64,000 nucleotides of DNA from assembly GCA_003153355.1 (NCBI GenBank), contig PLYH01000005.1, forward strand, positions 97,810 to 161,809, in the 5' to 3' direction. This DNA is from Candidatus Peregrinibacteria bacterium. Its GTDB lineage: Bacteria > Patescibacteriota > Gracilibacteria > UBA1369. The notes under the pieces were generated by a model, which worked only from the letters and a program-made list of their open reading frames with translations, was not told the DNA's origin and made no database searches. This document shows, piece by piece, positions 41,429-50,295 of the stretch (positions are counted from its first letter, which is position 1; every line of letters begins with the position of its first letter). The position numbers and the translations under genes were made by a program.

Positions 41429-44008
41429 CTAGTTGAAGATTGCGGTTATATTCAGAAGCGGATGGAGCGGATCTTTACCGATGTTCAACGTGCATGTTGG
41501 CGAAGTCGCAGAATTTGGAGCGACGGTGCAAGGCCCGGGTGCCCAATGGAACGTCGATGGTAAAGTGACAGGCAAGCCCGAGCTGTGGTTGGCTGCCGAT
41601 GCGGTTAAAGTAATTGGCGTCGGGTAAGAGGTATAAAAGTAGGTGCAAGTTATCGAGCCGCCGCTGCTGGTGGCAACGCACGTTGACGGAGAACTCGGCG
41701 CTTGATTAAGGATTGAAGGCGGGTGAGGCAAAGCCGTCGGCAAAGAGACTGTCACCTTGTCATCATTTACGCTGGCGTTCCTTTGAACAGCTAAATAAAG
41801 ACCGCAATCCGTCCTCGCAATATTCGGCGGGACGTAAAGATCGCAAGGCGCCAGAACAGCAGGTTTCTCACATTGTTCTGTCGCTGGATTATAAACGAAG
41901 GTATCAAGACATTTGTAGACCGCTTGAATCTCTCTTGATTTCGCTGCTCCACTCCAGTTCATTGAACAGTCCAGACTTGGTGTAGTGGAAGAAGCGAAAG
42001 AAGTATATATACAGCCATTTGATATTGCGAATGCATTGGAATTAACGAATGGCTGGATGTCTGTCCATTGATAAAAAATGGCATTTGGTATTACGGTGGC
42101 CGGAATCGCCGTCAATTTTATATGCGTGGTGGACGAAAGACTGGATGCGGAACATTGAGTCGTTGCAGGAAATGCGACTCCGGGTGATGTCGGACATCTT
42201 ATAATTCCGTTGGCAATACTTGTCGTAGGATCAACGGAAATGACGGTGTTTGCCGGTGCAATCAGCGGCGCATATACGCCGGGTGCCGTTTGTACGACTA
42301 TCTGAACTCTCAAATTAGAAGTCGCTGAAGCAGGTGCCGGCGGCTGATGCGAGAGGGCTGAGAGAAATTTTTGTGTTGCCAATACAGCCATTTTTGACAT
42401 TTCTCCACGTGTGACATTATCGTTTGGCGCAAAAGTTGTTGATGTCTTGCCGCTGACAATTCCGTTGGCAAAGGCAAAGTTTACATAATTTGCATACCAG
42501 GCCGATTGATCAACATCCGTGAAAGCAACATTTCCCCAATGGTCAAAAATATCGGATTGAGTGTTGTATGCATTTGCGGCTGCCGTCAAAAGAATTTTTA
42601 AAGCTTCGCCGCGGGTTATATTGCTGTTTGCCCTGAATGTTCCATCGGCATATCCGCCAACTATGCCTGCTTTTTGTGCAGCAGCAACATAGGAAGCAAA
42701 CCAGTCGCCGGCATGTACATCCTTGAAGGTCGGCGTCGCGCCAGCAGTCACTTGGTATCCAAATGTCAGCAATGCAATTTTAACCATTTCGGCGCGAGTC
42801 AGGTTTTGATCCGGAGCAAATGTCGTTGATGTTTTTCCTGATACGGCCCCCATGCTGTAAAGTTGTTGAATATAGGTTGAGGCCCAGCTGTTTGATGTAT
42901 CGGAAAATGGCGTTATTCCACCTCCTGCCGCATTACCGCTCTGAACACAATTTCCTGCGGCATCGCTCACATAGCCGTCCGGCACTGTTGTTTGGACACC
43001 GTCGATGTTCATGCACATGTCTGTTCCGCCCGTACTCATGGAAGTGCAATTTCCGGCAGCATCGCTCATATAGCCATCAGGTACTGTTGTTTGGACACCG
43101 TCGATATTCACGCACATGTCTGTTCCGCCCGTACTCATGGAAGTGCAATTTCCGGCAGCATCGCTCATATAGCCATCAGGTACTGTTGTTTGGACACCGT
43201 CGATGTTCACGCACATGTCTGTTCCGCCGGTTCCCGTTTCCGGCGCAGGATTAAAAGTGGCAATTGCGCCGGCCCAGGCCCATGTAGGAGTTGTGTATGT
43301 CCCGTTGATTGTCGCCTGAACTCCCTGATTGCCCGGAGCAAGGGTGGGCATTCTATCTTCAAAAACAGTTCTGATACCGGGAGCCATGGGAGTGAGGATT
43401 GAGGCTATTTCACTCTCTTCCGTAAAACTGTTCGTTTCTCCTGAAAAATTCGTATTGCCGCTGGCGGTTGTAATGCCGGCCACCGCCACTTCACCTGCAT
43501 TATAACCAGGCGTTGTTGTTCCTGAATCACCAAGCGTTGCAATGTCACCGGGAATTTGAGAATTAGGATAATTAGAATAGCCCGTGGTGTGCAGCGGATT
43601 CGATGGATCAACTCCCGAATATTCAACCAGGGTTAAAGTAGCCACGTCACCGGAGGCCTGATTTGGCAGGGTCCAAGTAGAAGGACCCGATTGTGAGTTG
43701 GCATTCGGGATATAATAAATGGCGGTCGTAATATTATTCGTGCCCGTGGTGGTGGAGCGCACACCGACGGCTAACTGCCAATCTGGTGTTGGCGGGGCAA
43801 TCGTTGTCGTTGGTTCTGCCATAATACCAACTATTGCCACTAAAAGATCACCTTGTGCGGTTGAATTCCCCCAAGTCGCGGAAACAGTATTCGTACTTCC
43901 ATCATTGGAACCGGTATTTGTCTGAACCCGGACAATAGCCGCTTGAGCAACGCCAAGGCTGAAGCCAAAGCTAAAAATAAACGCCAACGGCAAGAGATAT
44001 TTTTTCAT
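41429..44008 (-). CDS. Large exported SLH protein with 33-residue tandem repeats, 859 aa
   Basis: A signal peptide (LLPLAFIFSFGFSLGVAQA) is followed by a beta-rich domain of about 250 residues (residues about 20-255). Then come three near-identical 33-residue repeats of the form GGTDMCVNIDGVQTTVPDGY plus a tail with a second Cys. Three SLH modules follow (about 370-560): TPFSDTSNSWASTYIQQLYS with FAPDQNLTRAEMVKIAL, FKDVHAGDWFASYVAAAQKA with GYADGTF, and FTDVDQSAWYANYVNFAFAN. The C-terminal 290 residues contain beta domains with several Cys pairs. The internal position of the SLH modules, with folded parts on both sides, is less common than terminal SLH. It is probably a surface-layer or adhesin protein. 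Confidence 0.88.
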   Translation of the reverse strand: MKKYLLPLAFIFSFGFSLGVAQAAIVRVQTNTGSNDGSTNTVSATWGNSTAQGDLLVAIVGIMAEPTTTIAPPTPDWQLAVGVRSTTTGTNNITTAIYYIPNANSQSGPSTWTLPNQASGDVATLTLVEYSGVDPSNPLHTTGYSNYPNSQIPGDIATLGDSGTTTPGYNAGEVAVAGITTASGNTNFSGETNSFTEESEIASILTPMAPGIRTVFEDRMPTLAPGNQGVQATINGTYTTPTWAWAGAIATFNPAPETGTGGTDMCVNIDGVQTTVPDGYMSDAAGNCTSMSTGGTDMCVNIDGVQTTVPDGYMSDAAGNCTSMSTGGTDMCMNIDGVQTTVPDGYVSDAAGNCVQSGNAAGGGITPFSDTSNSWASTYIQQLYSMGAVSGKTSTTFAPDQNLTRAEMVKIALLTFGYQVTAGATPTFKDVHAGDWFASYVAAAQKAGIVGGYADGTFRANSNITRGEALKILLTAAANAYNTQSDIFDHWGNVAFTDVDQSAWYANYVNFAFANGIVSGKTSTTFAPNDNVTRGEMSKMAVLATQKFLSALSHQPPAPASATSNLRVQIVVQTAPGVYAPLIAPANTVISVDPTTSIANGIIRCPTSPGVAFPATTQCSASSLSSTTHIKLTAIPATVIPNAIFYQWTDIQPFVNSNAFAISNGCIYTSFASSTTPSLDCSMNWSGAAKSREIQAVYKCLDTFVYNPATEQCEKPAVLAPCDLYVPPNIARTDCGLYLAVQRNASVNDDKVTVSLPTALPHPPSILNQAPSSPSTCVATSSGGSITCTYFYTSYPTPITLTASAANHSSGLPVTLPSTFHWAPGPCTVAPNSATSPTCTLNIGKDPLHPLLNITAIFN
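42945..43230 (-). repeat. 99-bp tandem repeat (three copies) inside the SLH gene
   Basis: Period 99 bases (33 codons), with copies almost identical at the DNA level, encoding a Cys-flanked VPDGY-type motif. Near identity implies recent duplication or ongoing gene conversion. Confidence 0.9.
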
Positions 44009-44236
44009 ATTTTATTTTGAAAAAGGGTAAGTTTTTTTAATTTATTTAAATAAAAAAATCTTTACTTCCATGAAGTGCCGCCTGTTTCGGAATGCTGCTC
44101 GTCATTGTACAATTTCTCAAACCTAAACACAAAGTGAAATCACCTCATTCCATGAGGTTTCTTTTGGCTTTCCGTATAGCTTTTTATTCCTGAATCAGCA
44201 CCGCCAAACTGGCACTAAAGCCTTGCTTGGTCCCAT
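44009..44236. other. Intergenic region with one small hairpin
   Basis: It lies between the divergent SLH gene (leftward) and the lactate dehydrogenase gene (rightward). A perfect ACCTCAT-TCC-ATGAGGT hairpin followed by TTCTTTT is at 44142-44165. Otherwise only A/T-rich promoter-like sequence is seen and no gene. Confidence 0.4.
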
Positions 44237-44265
44237 TTGATACTTTAAGAAAAATATTGTATAAT
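44237..44265 (+). promoter_or_regulatory. Promoter for lactate dehydrogenase
   Basis: TTGATA (44237-44242), a 17-base spacer and TATAAT (44260-44265), with a second overlapping TATAAT at 44265-44270. It supports the ATG at 44290. Confidence 0.7.
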
Positions 44266-44289
44266 ATAATAAATAAACACACAAAATTT

Positions 44290-45240
44290 ATGCCAAAAGC
44301 CTGCACACTCCAATCGAATTTTCAGAATCAATTTAAGGTGTCAGTTATCGGCTGCGGAAATGTCGGCGCAACGGCGGCTTACGCGATGATGATTGAAGGA
44401 ACTCCGACGGAACTTGTGCTTATCGATCATAGTAAAGAAAGGGCCGAAGGTTTGCTGCTGGACTTTGAACATACGCTTTCTTTTTTGCCTTACACGAAAA
44501 TCACGGCCAGCGACGATTACGGTGCCTGCGCCAACTCGCAACTTATCTTTGTCACGGCCGGCGCAAAACAGATGGAAGGTGAAACGCGGCTTCAGCTCAT
44601 CGACAAAAACCGCAAAATTTTCCAGGAAATTATTCCCGCGCTTGCAAAAGTCGCCCCTCAAAGCATTTTAGTGATTGTGACTAATCCAGTGGATGTCTTA
44701 ACCTATGAAGCTTTGAAATTATCGGGGTTTCCGGAAAACCGCGTGTTTGGAACCGGCACGATGCTCGATACTTCACGACTGCGCTTTCACATCGGCGAAA
44801 AATTATGCTTGAATCCCCAGAGTATTCAGGCCTACGTTTTGGGAGAACACGGCGATACTTCCTTTCCGGTTTTCAGTTCTGCGAACGTGGCCGGAAAACC
44901 GCTTCTGGATTTTGACGGATTTACCAAAGAGATCGCCCAAGAGTGCTATGAAGAAACAAAAAACGCCGCATACCGCATTATTCATGACATCGGTTACACC
45001 TGCTATTCCATCGCCATCGTGATGCGCGAGATTATGAAACATATCTATCAGCACTCAAAAGTTGTCGTGCCTTTATCCGTGCGCGTGCATGATTATTGTG
45101 GCCAAAATGACGTGGCTTTGAGTGTTCCTTGCGTTTTGGACAGCAGCGGAATCGCCGACATCATCAAAGTTCCTCTCAACGAATTGGAACAGGAACAATT
45201 CGCAAAATCAGGAGACACCCTCCGAAAATACCTTCAATAA
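44290..45240 (+). CDS. ldh: L-lactate dehydrogenase
   Basis: Interconverts pyruvate and lactate with NADH; a fermentative cytoplasmic enzyme. The 316 residues from the ATG at 44290 (downstream of the promoter) match the LDH/MDH family length. NAD fold: VSVIGCGNVGATAAYAMM. The substrate-specificity residue is Gln in AGAKQMEGETR, which points to lactate rather than malate dehydrogenase (Arg there). Catalytic His: VLGEHGDTSFPVF. Substrate-binding Arg: DTSRLRF. NAD contact: VTNPVDVLTY. The loop Cys in NVAGKPLL is normal. It is a monocistronic gene with its own good promoter. Confidence 0.93.
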   Translation: MPKACTLQSNFQNQFKVSVIGCGNVGATAAYAMMIEGTPTELVLIDHSKERAEGLLLDFEHTLSFLPYTKITASDDYGACANSQLIFVTAGAKQMEGETRLQLIDKNRKIFQEIIPALAKVAPQSILVIVTNPVDVLTYEALKLSGFPENRVFGTGTMLDTSRLRFHIGEKLCLNPQSIQAYVLGEHGDTSFPVFSSANVAGKPLLDFDGFTKEIAQECYEETKNAAYRIIHDIGYTCYSIAIVMREIMKHIYQHSKVVVPLSVRVHDYCGQNDVALSVPCVLDSSGIADIIKVPLNELEQEQFAKSGDTLRKYLQ

Positions 45241-45391
45241 ATCCTAAAGCTTATTATCAACACCGATTGCTTCGGAAATATTTTTGAAGCCGTCTTTATG
45301 GAAGATGCAAAATGATCAGCAAACAAGATGCCATTGCCTTTTTCCGGCGAAAAGCATAATCTGCAGTTCATTCTCAATAATATTTACAAAT

Positions 45392-45757
45392 ATGATGAAT
45401 TCTCAACGGGGCAATAAATTCAGCGGGCGAAGCGGCGGCAAAAAATTCGGAGGCGGGAAAGATTTTGGCAAACGCAGTTTTGGCGGAGGCGGTGGAAGAG
45501 GTTTCAGCAGAGATTCGGGCAGACCGAGTATGCACAAAGCGATCTGCGATGAATGCGGCAACGAATGCGTCGTTCCTTTCAAACCGAACGGCGATAAGCC
45601 CGTATACTGCAACAACTGCTTTAAAAAGGGTGAAAGCGGACCTTCAAAGAAATTTGAGGGAAAAACTTTCAGCAAAAATTCCGGAGAATCCATGGGGAAA
45701 GATCAGTTTGAAATCCTCAACGCCAAGCTGGACAGGATCTTGAAGATGCTGGATTAA
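45392..45757 (+). CDS. Gly/Arg-rich small zinc-ribbon protein (CxxC-CxxC), 121 aa
   Basis: The start is at the tandem ATG-ATG at 45392. Residues 1-45 are rich in Gly, Arg, Phe and Lys (FGKRSFGGGGGRGFSRD), like RGG-type RNA-binding tails. A zinc ribbon with four Cys follows (KAICDECGNECVVPFKPN then KPVYCNNCFKKG). The C-terminus is a short amphipathic helix (QFEILNAKLDRILKMLD). Similar small CxxC-CxxC proteins are frequent in Patescibacteria genomes and are unnamed. Nucleic-acid binding is a reasonable inference, unproven. It has no close neighbour and sits between ldh and an acetyltransferase gene. Confidence 0.85.
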   Translation: MMNSQRGNKFSGRSGGKKFGGGKDFGKRSFGGGGGRGFSRDSGRPSMHKAICDECGNECVVPFKPNGDKPVYCNNCFKKGESGPSKKFEGKTFSKNSGESMGKDQFEILNAKLDRILKMLD

Positions 45758-45820
45758 GTCTTTTTCTCTGGATTTTTTTGACTTTTAGGACTATTGTGGT
45801 CTCCACTCACTTTAAAGATC

Positions 45821-46582
45821 ATGAGTCCAGCAGAAAGAGAACGTCGAATTTTTTCGGGAGCTCTGAAAGACGAGAAACCGAATATTAAGAGAATCATTGA
45901 TCCTTCTGAATTGACCGATCAAATTTTTTCTATGGAAGGCCAGGATATTCAAAAATTATCCGATGAGATCAGGGATAAAATTTTATGGGGCGTTTATAAT
46001 GATTACGGTACTTTATTGAAGGTTTCAGAAATGCGGGATGTGGAACACCTGGACGACAGCGATGAAAATGCCCAGTCTTTTAAAACGTTTTATCTGAAAG
46101 GTTTGCGTGAAGAGCCTTCGGCGTTCGGAAGCAGTTATGATATCGAAAGCAAGAAAACTCCGGAAGAGATGAAAGCGTTGTTAAGAGAAAGTCACGTTGT
46201 CGGGGTTAAATACAGCTTTGCCACCCCCAGTGGCAATCAAAAAGAAAATTTAGTCGGCATGGGCGCGCTCAAACGCGGAGAAGGCGTGCAGTCGCATATC
46301 GCCAACCTGGGAAAAGTTTACGTTCATCCCGCGCACAGAAAAAGATGGCTGGCGCACAATATCGTTACGCATCTGCTGGATAAGGCTCTGGAAGACGGCA
46401 TTGAACAGGTGCATTTGGTCGTAACCGCTTCGAACGTTTTTGCGATCGAATTTTATAAGAAACTGGGATTCATTCCGGGAAAAATGCACTATAAAGCCGT
46501 GAAAATAGAGGATGAATATTATGACTGGCTCCACATGGAATTGAGCATGCATGATTACAAACCGGAACAAACAAAAAAATAA
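45821..46582 (+). CDS. GNAT-family N-acetyltransferase
   Basis: 253 residues from the ATG at 45821; an upstream TTG at 45794 is less likely. The N-terminal 70 residues are a charged region outside the GNAT core (SPAERERRIFSGALKDEKPN). The acetyl-CoA fold covers about residues 85-245, with strand beta-4 LGKVYVHPAHRKRWLAHNIV and the C-terminal ASNVFAIEFYKKLGFIPG. The pyrophosphate loop, normally RxxGxG/A, reads RKRWLAHN, so it is weaker than usual. The substrate is unknown. It is followed 82 bases later by lgt on the same strand. Confidence 0.85.
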   Translation: MSPAERERRIFSGALKDEKPNIKRIIDPSELTDQIFSMEGQDIQKLSDEIRDKILWGVYNDYGTLLKVSEMRDVEHLDDSDENAQSFKTFYLKGLREEPSAFGSSYDIESKKTPEEMKALLRESHVVGVKYSFATPSGNQKENLVGMGALKRGEGVQSHIANLGKVYVHPAHRKRWLAHNIVTHLLDKALEDGIEQVHLVVTASNVFAIEFYKKLGFIPGKMHYKAVKIEDEYYDWLHMELSMHDYKPEQTKK

Positions 46583-46664
46583 CGGCGATTTACTTGCGAA
46601 AATGAATCTCATGAGGAATACTTTCGTCTGTCATTTTGCTTTTTAAAAAAGCTGAAAACAAAAT

Positions 46665-47465
46665 ATGAACCAGTGGTATTTCAATCCGATTCTGGCTCAG
46701 ATCGGCCCGGTGCAGATTCATTGGTACGGAATCATGTACGCGGTCGCCTTCGTGGTGGCTTATTTGTATCTTCATTATTCAAAACACGGGAAAAGCTTGC
46801 CGTTGGGCGAAGATCATAAAGATCTTTTTCTGGCTTTTGTGATCGGAGCCGTGCTGGTCGGCGGACGGCTCGGCTATGTTCTTTTTTACAATCTCCCCTA
46901 CTATCTTCAAAATCCTCTCAAAATTTTTGCGGTGTGGGAAGGCGGGATGTCTTTTCACGGAGGACTTTTGGCCGTTGCTGCAGTCACGATCTGGTTCAGC
47001 AAAAAACATAAGATCAAGCTTTTTGAACTGAGCGACGTGGAGTGCGCGGTGGCGCCGCTCGGTCTGTTTTTCGGAAGACTCGGAAATTTCATCAACGGCG
47101 AACTGTACGGACGCATCGCGCCGGCGGGTTCGCAATTGTGTCTTTATTTCCCGAACGATCCGCAAAACTGCCGTTATCCTTCACAGCTTTTCGAGGCTCT
47201 TTTTGAAGGGCTGCTGCTTTTTTTGGTGCTCTGGCTGGTGAGGAAAAAATATCCGAAGAAACCCGGCATGGTGAGCTGCGCCTTCCTGTTTTTTTACGGA
47301 ATCTTCAGATTCTTCATTGAATTTTTCCGCGAGCCGGATCCGCAGATCGGATTTTTTCCCGGGGGTTTCACCGAAGGACAGCTGCTCTGTTTTGCGATGA
47401 TCCTGATCAGCATTTTCATGGGGTTCATGATCGGAAAACAGAAAAGTTCCTCAAAAAAATCCTGA
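46665..47465 (+). CDS. lgt: Prolipoprotein diacylglyceryl transferase Lgt
   Basis: Transfers diacylglycerol from phosphatidylglycerol to the lipobox Cys of prolipoproteins at the membrane. The 266 residues hold seven membrane helices. The family signature is complete: GRLGNFINGELYGR with the catalytic-region Arg, Asn and Glu. The N-terminal segment IGPVQIHWYGIMYAVAFVVA and the HGG motif (GGMSFHGGLLA) are both conserved. The C-terminal part has FRFFIEFFREPDPQIGFF. It shows that the organism makes lipoproteins. A shared bidirectional terminator separates it from pnp. Confidence 0.96.
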   Translation: MNQWYFNPILAQIGPVQIHWYGIMYAVAFVVAYLYLHYSKHGKSLPLGEDHKDLFLAFVIGAVLVGGRLGYVLFYNLPYYLQNPLKIFAVWEGGMSFHGGLLAVAAVTIWFSKKHKIKLFELSDVECAVAPLGLFFGRLGNFINGELYGRIAPAGSQLCLYFPNDPQNCRYPSQLFEALFEGLLLFLVLWLVRKKYPKKPGMVSCAFLFFYGIFRFFIEFFREPDPQIGFFPGGFTEGQLLCFAMILISIFMGFMIGKQKSSSKKS

Positions 47466-47471
47466 TCAAAA

Positions 47472-47508
47472 AAAACCGGCAAGCTCTTTTGGAGACTGTG
47501 CCGGTTTT
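47472..47508. terminator. Bidirectional terminator between lgt and pnp
   Basis: A 10-bp stem AAAACCGGCA / TGCCGGTTTT with a 17-base loop. T-rich sequence follows on both strands (eight T on the minus strand). It serves convergent lgt and pnp. Confidence 0.85.
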
Positions 47509-47552
47509 GTATTTGAATGTGGTTTCGTACTGCAGGCTGGCCGAAATTCTGA

Positions 47553-49739
47553 TTAGAATCTGCGTCTTGGCGGTCCGGCCGGACGTGGCGGACGTGAAGG
47601 CATTCCGTTATCTTCAGCGCCTTCAGGACGAGGCAGGAGCACTTTATGGGAAAGGTTGTAGCGGCCCTGGTCATCAATTTCCATAAGTTTCACTTTGAGC
47701 GTGTCGCCCAATGTTACTACGTCTTCAACTTTGTCCACACGGGCCCAGGCGAGCTGTGAAATGTGAACCAAGCCGTCTTTTCCAGGGAGGAATTCAACGA
47801 ATGCGCCGAAGTCCATAACTTTCACGACTTTACCTTCAAATTCGTCGCCGACTTTGGGCTGGTAGGTCAAACGCTTGATCCATTCGACGGCTTTGTTGCC
47901 GCTTTCCTGGTCTTTCGCGGTGATGACGACCAAACCGTCCTGTTCAATGTCGATCTCCACTCCGCATTCAGCGGTAATCTTCTGAATGGTTTCACCGCCC
48001 TTGCCGATGACCACCTTGATCAGTTCAGGTGCGATCTTCATGTGCATGATAAGCGGAGCATATTTGGAAAGTTTCTCGTTCGGTTTTGGAATGGTCTGGA
48101 GCATTTCATAGAGGATCTGTTCGCGGGCTTGTTTTGCACGTTCGAGAGCTTCACGCATCACATCAATGGTAAGACCTTTCACTTTAATATCCATCTGAAG
48201 GGCGTTGATGCCTTGGTGCGTACCTGTGACTTTAAAATCCATGTCTCCGGCAAAATCTTCCATTCCCTGGATGTCGGTAAGAATTTTGTAACCCTGGTTG
48301 ATGTCCTTGTTCTTGGAAACCAAACCCATGGCAATACCGGCAACCGGTCTAATAATCGGAACGCCCGCGTGCATGAGTGAAAGCGTTGATCCGCATACCG
48401 AAGCCATTGAACTTGAACCGTTACAGCTCATGATTTCCGATACGACCCAGATGGTGTATGGAAAATCTTCTTTGCTTGGAAGCACAGGAATGAGTGAGCG
48501 TTCAGCAAGATCACCGTGACCGATGTCGCGGCGGGAAGGGCCGCGGAGCGGCTTGATTTCTCCGACCGAAAACGGGGGGAAATTATAGTGATGCATGTAG
48601 CGCTTCACAATGTCTTCATCCATGGTGTCCACGATTTGCGCGGAGCCCGGTGAACCGAGCGTCGTAATACTCAAAGCCTGTGTCTCGCCGCGCTGGAAAA
48701 GCGCAGATCCATGAGGTCTCGGCAGAATGCCGACGCTGCAGCTGATCGGACGGATTTCATCGATTTTGCGGCCGTCCAAACGCTGTTCTTTTTCCAGAAT
48801 GTTGGCACGCATATTTTTTTCGAGCATTCCGTTGAGTGTTTCGTTGAGCTGTCTTTTGGACATTATCTTCGCTTCAATCTGCTCCTTATATTTATCCGCG
48901 AGCATGTCCTCGATTTTGTGAACTTTATCTTTCACTTCGCCTTTGGTCTTGCCGGAAACTTCGTCCATCATGGCTTTTGTTACGCTTTCTTCCACAGCCT
49001 TTTTGGCTTCTTCTGAAACCGGAGCCATGATCGGTTCGCGGTCCGGTTTTTTGTAAATCGCTTTAAACTCTTCCTGAAGCGCGCAGATTTTTTTGATTTC
49101 AACGTGAGCCATTTCAAGAGCCTGCAGTATAATGTCTTCAGGAACTTCCTTTGATGCAGCTTCAACCATGGTGATGGCTTCGGCTGTTCCGGCTACCACT
49201 AAATCCAGACGGCCTTCTTCAATCTGTTTATAGGTTGGATTGATGACAAGAATTTCCCGGTCGCCGTCTTTCACAAGACCGACGCGTACAGCTCCGACCG
49301 GACCCTGGAAAGGCATTCCTGAAATACACAAAGCCGCTGAAGCGGCAATAAGCGCCGTTGTCCCCGGTTCAACTTCCAGATCGGCGGAAAGAACGTCACA
49401 AATCAGCTGAACATCGTTGATGATGCCCTTTGGAAAGAGCGGCCGGATCGGACGGTCAATCAGACGTGAGTTCAAAACTGCGCGTTCGGAAGGTCTTCCT
49501 TCGCGTTTTACGAAACGGCTGCCTTTGATTTTTCCCGCGGCGTAATATTTTTCTTCGTAGTCGACCATCATCGGGAAAAAGTCCGTGCCTTCACGAACTC
49601 CGCCCATCATGGCGCTGGCGAAAACCACCGTGTCGCCAAGAGAAACCGTGACGGCTCCGTGCGACTGGTTCGCTAAAATTCCGGTTTCGATTTTGAGGAC
49701 GCGACCGGCAAGATCCATTGTAAATGTTTTGTTCTCCAT
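47553..49739 (-). CDS. pnp: Polyribonucleotide nucleotidyltransferase (PNPase)
   Basis: A 3'-5' phosphorolytic exoribonuclease. The 728 residues have the full domain order. First RNase PH-like domain (1-220): VSLGDTVVFASAMMGG. Helical linker. Second RNase PH domain: RRDIGHGDLAERSLIPVLP with the catalytic Asp region TDIQGMEDFAGDMDFKV. Then KH (IKVVIGKGGETIQKITAECG) and S1 (GKVVKVMDFGAFVEFLPGKD). The tail is Pro/Arg-rich (PSRPPRPAGPPRRRF). The gene is downstream of rpsO on the same strand, the widely conserved order. The intergenic region contains hairpins that may serve autoregulation. Confidence 0.97.
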   Translation of the reverse strand: MENKTFTMDLAGRVLKIETGILANQSHGAVTVSLGDTVVFASAMMGGVREGTDFFPMMVDYEEKYYAAGKIKGSRFVKREGRPSERAVLNSRLIDRPIRPLFPKGIINDVQLICDVLSADLEVEPGTTALIAASAALCISGMPFQGPVGAVRVGLVKDGDREILVINPTYKQIEEGRLDLVVAGTAEAITMVEAASKEVPEDIILQALEMAHVEIKKICALQEEFKAIYKKPDREPIMAPVSEEAKKAVEESVTKAMMDEVSGKTKGEVKDKVHKIEDMLADKYKEQIEAKIMSKRQLNETLNGMLEKNMRANILEKEQRLDGRKIDEIRPISCSVGILPRPHGSALFQRGETQALSITTLGSPGSAQIVDTMDEDIVKRYMHHYNFPPFSVGEIKPLRGPSRRDIGHGDLAERSLIPVLPSKEDFPYTIWVVSEIMSCNGSSSMASVCGSTLSLMHAGVPIIRPVAGIAMGLVSKNKDINQGYKILTDIQGMEDFAGDMDFKVTGTHQGINALQMDIKVKGLTIDVMREALERAKQAREQILYEMLQTIPKPNEKLSKYAPLIMHMKIAPELIKVVIGKGGETIQKITAECGVEIDIEQDGLVVITAKDQESGNKAVEWIKRLTYQPKVGDEFEGKVVKVMDFGAFVEFLPGKDGLVHISQLAWARVDKVEDVVTLGDTLKVKLMEIDDQGRYNLSHKVLLPRPEGAEDNGMPSRPPRPAGPPRRRF

Positions 49740-49915
49740 AAAAAATGAGAGGTTAAGCTATAATATGCACGAGCATGGCTCGTGCTGTTCCCCTCTCAAG
49801 GCTTTGGCCCAAGTAACAAGTTTGAAAAGATAAACGCTTTAGCTTATCTCCTCGAACCTGTAACTTGTGGCTCCGAGCGGCTTGATAAGGGATATGGTTT
49901 GTTAAAATCTAAAAC
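49740..49915 (-). promoter_or_regulatory. Structured rpsO-pnp intergenic leader
   Basis: The 176 bases hold no gene but two clear inverted repeats: GCACGAGC-CAT-GCTCGTGC on the minus strand, and a nested structure pairing ACAAGTT with AACTTGT around AGATAA/TTATCT. In other bacteria the pnp leader hairpins are cut by RNase III for autocontrol; the same role here is inferred. A TATTAT box on the minus strand lies 20 bases before the pnp start. Confidence 0.55.
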
Positions 49916-50179
49916 TTATTTGCGGAGTTTGAGTTTTCCCACGAGTTCTTCGTAGTTATCTTTTTCATTCAAACGCAGATACTGCAGGAGCTTGCGGCGT
50001 TTGCCGACCATCATCAAAAGGCCGCGGCGGGAATGGTTATCCTTCGGGTGCTCTTCAAGGTGGCTTGAAAGTTGATTGATTCTTTCGGTAAGAACAGCAA
50101 TTTGTACTTGAGGCGATCCGGTATCTTTTGGGTGGAGTGCGTAATTCTTGATAACCTTTTTCTTTTCGGTACGTTTCAT
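49916..50179 (-). CDS. rpsO: 30S ribosomal protein S15
   Basis: A primary 16S rRNA-binding protein of the small subunit platform. The 87 residues are the normal length. Signatures: [19 protein letters not shown] and the rRNA-contact helix [20 protein letters not shown] with LLQYL, all intact. It is the first gene of the leftward rpsO-pnp pair. The start ATG at 50179 is preceded by T-rich sequence without a strong Shine-Dalgarno site. Confidence 0.97.
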   Translation of the reverse strand: MKRTEKKKVIKNYALHPKDTGSPQVQIAVLTERINQLSSHLEEHPKDNHSRRGLLMMVGKRRKLLQYLRLNEKDNYEELVGKLKLRK

Positions 50180-50295
50180 CGAAGTGGTTAAAGTTAAAAA
50201 AGTTCGGCTTATAATGTACCAAATCCATCGCTGCTTGGCAAGTAGATATTTCTACGTTATGATGTCTGGGATTTTGCAGTGTTTTGAGCTTAACC

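Noticed and set aside
42945-43230. Regular repeats that might be a CRISPR array
   Set aside because: The period of 99 bases is in frame and encodes a repeated 33-residue motif; there are no unique spacers.
44142-44165. Terminator in the gap before lactate dehydrogenase
   Set aside because: No rightward gene lies upstream of it and the stem is short; kept only as a small hairpin.
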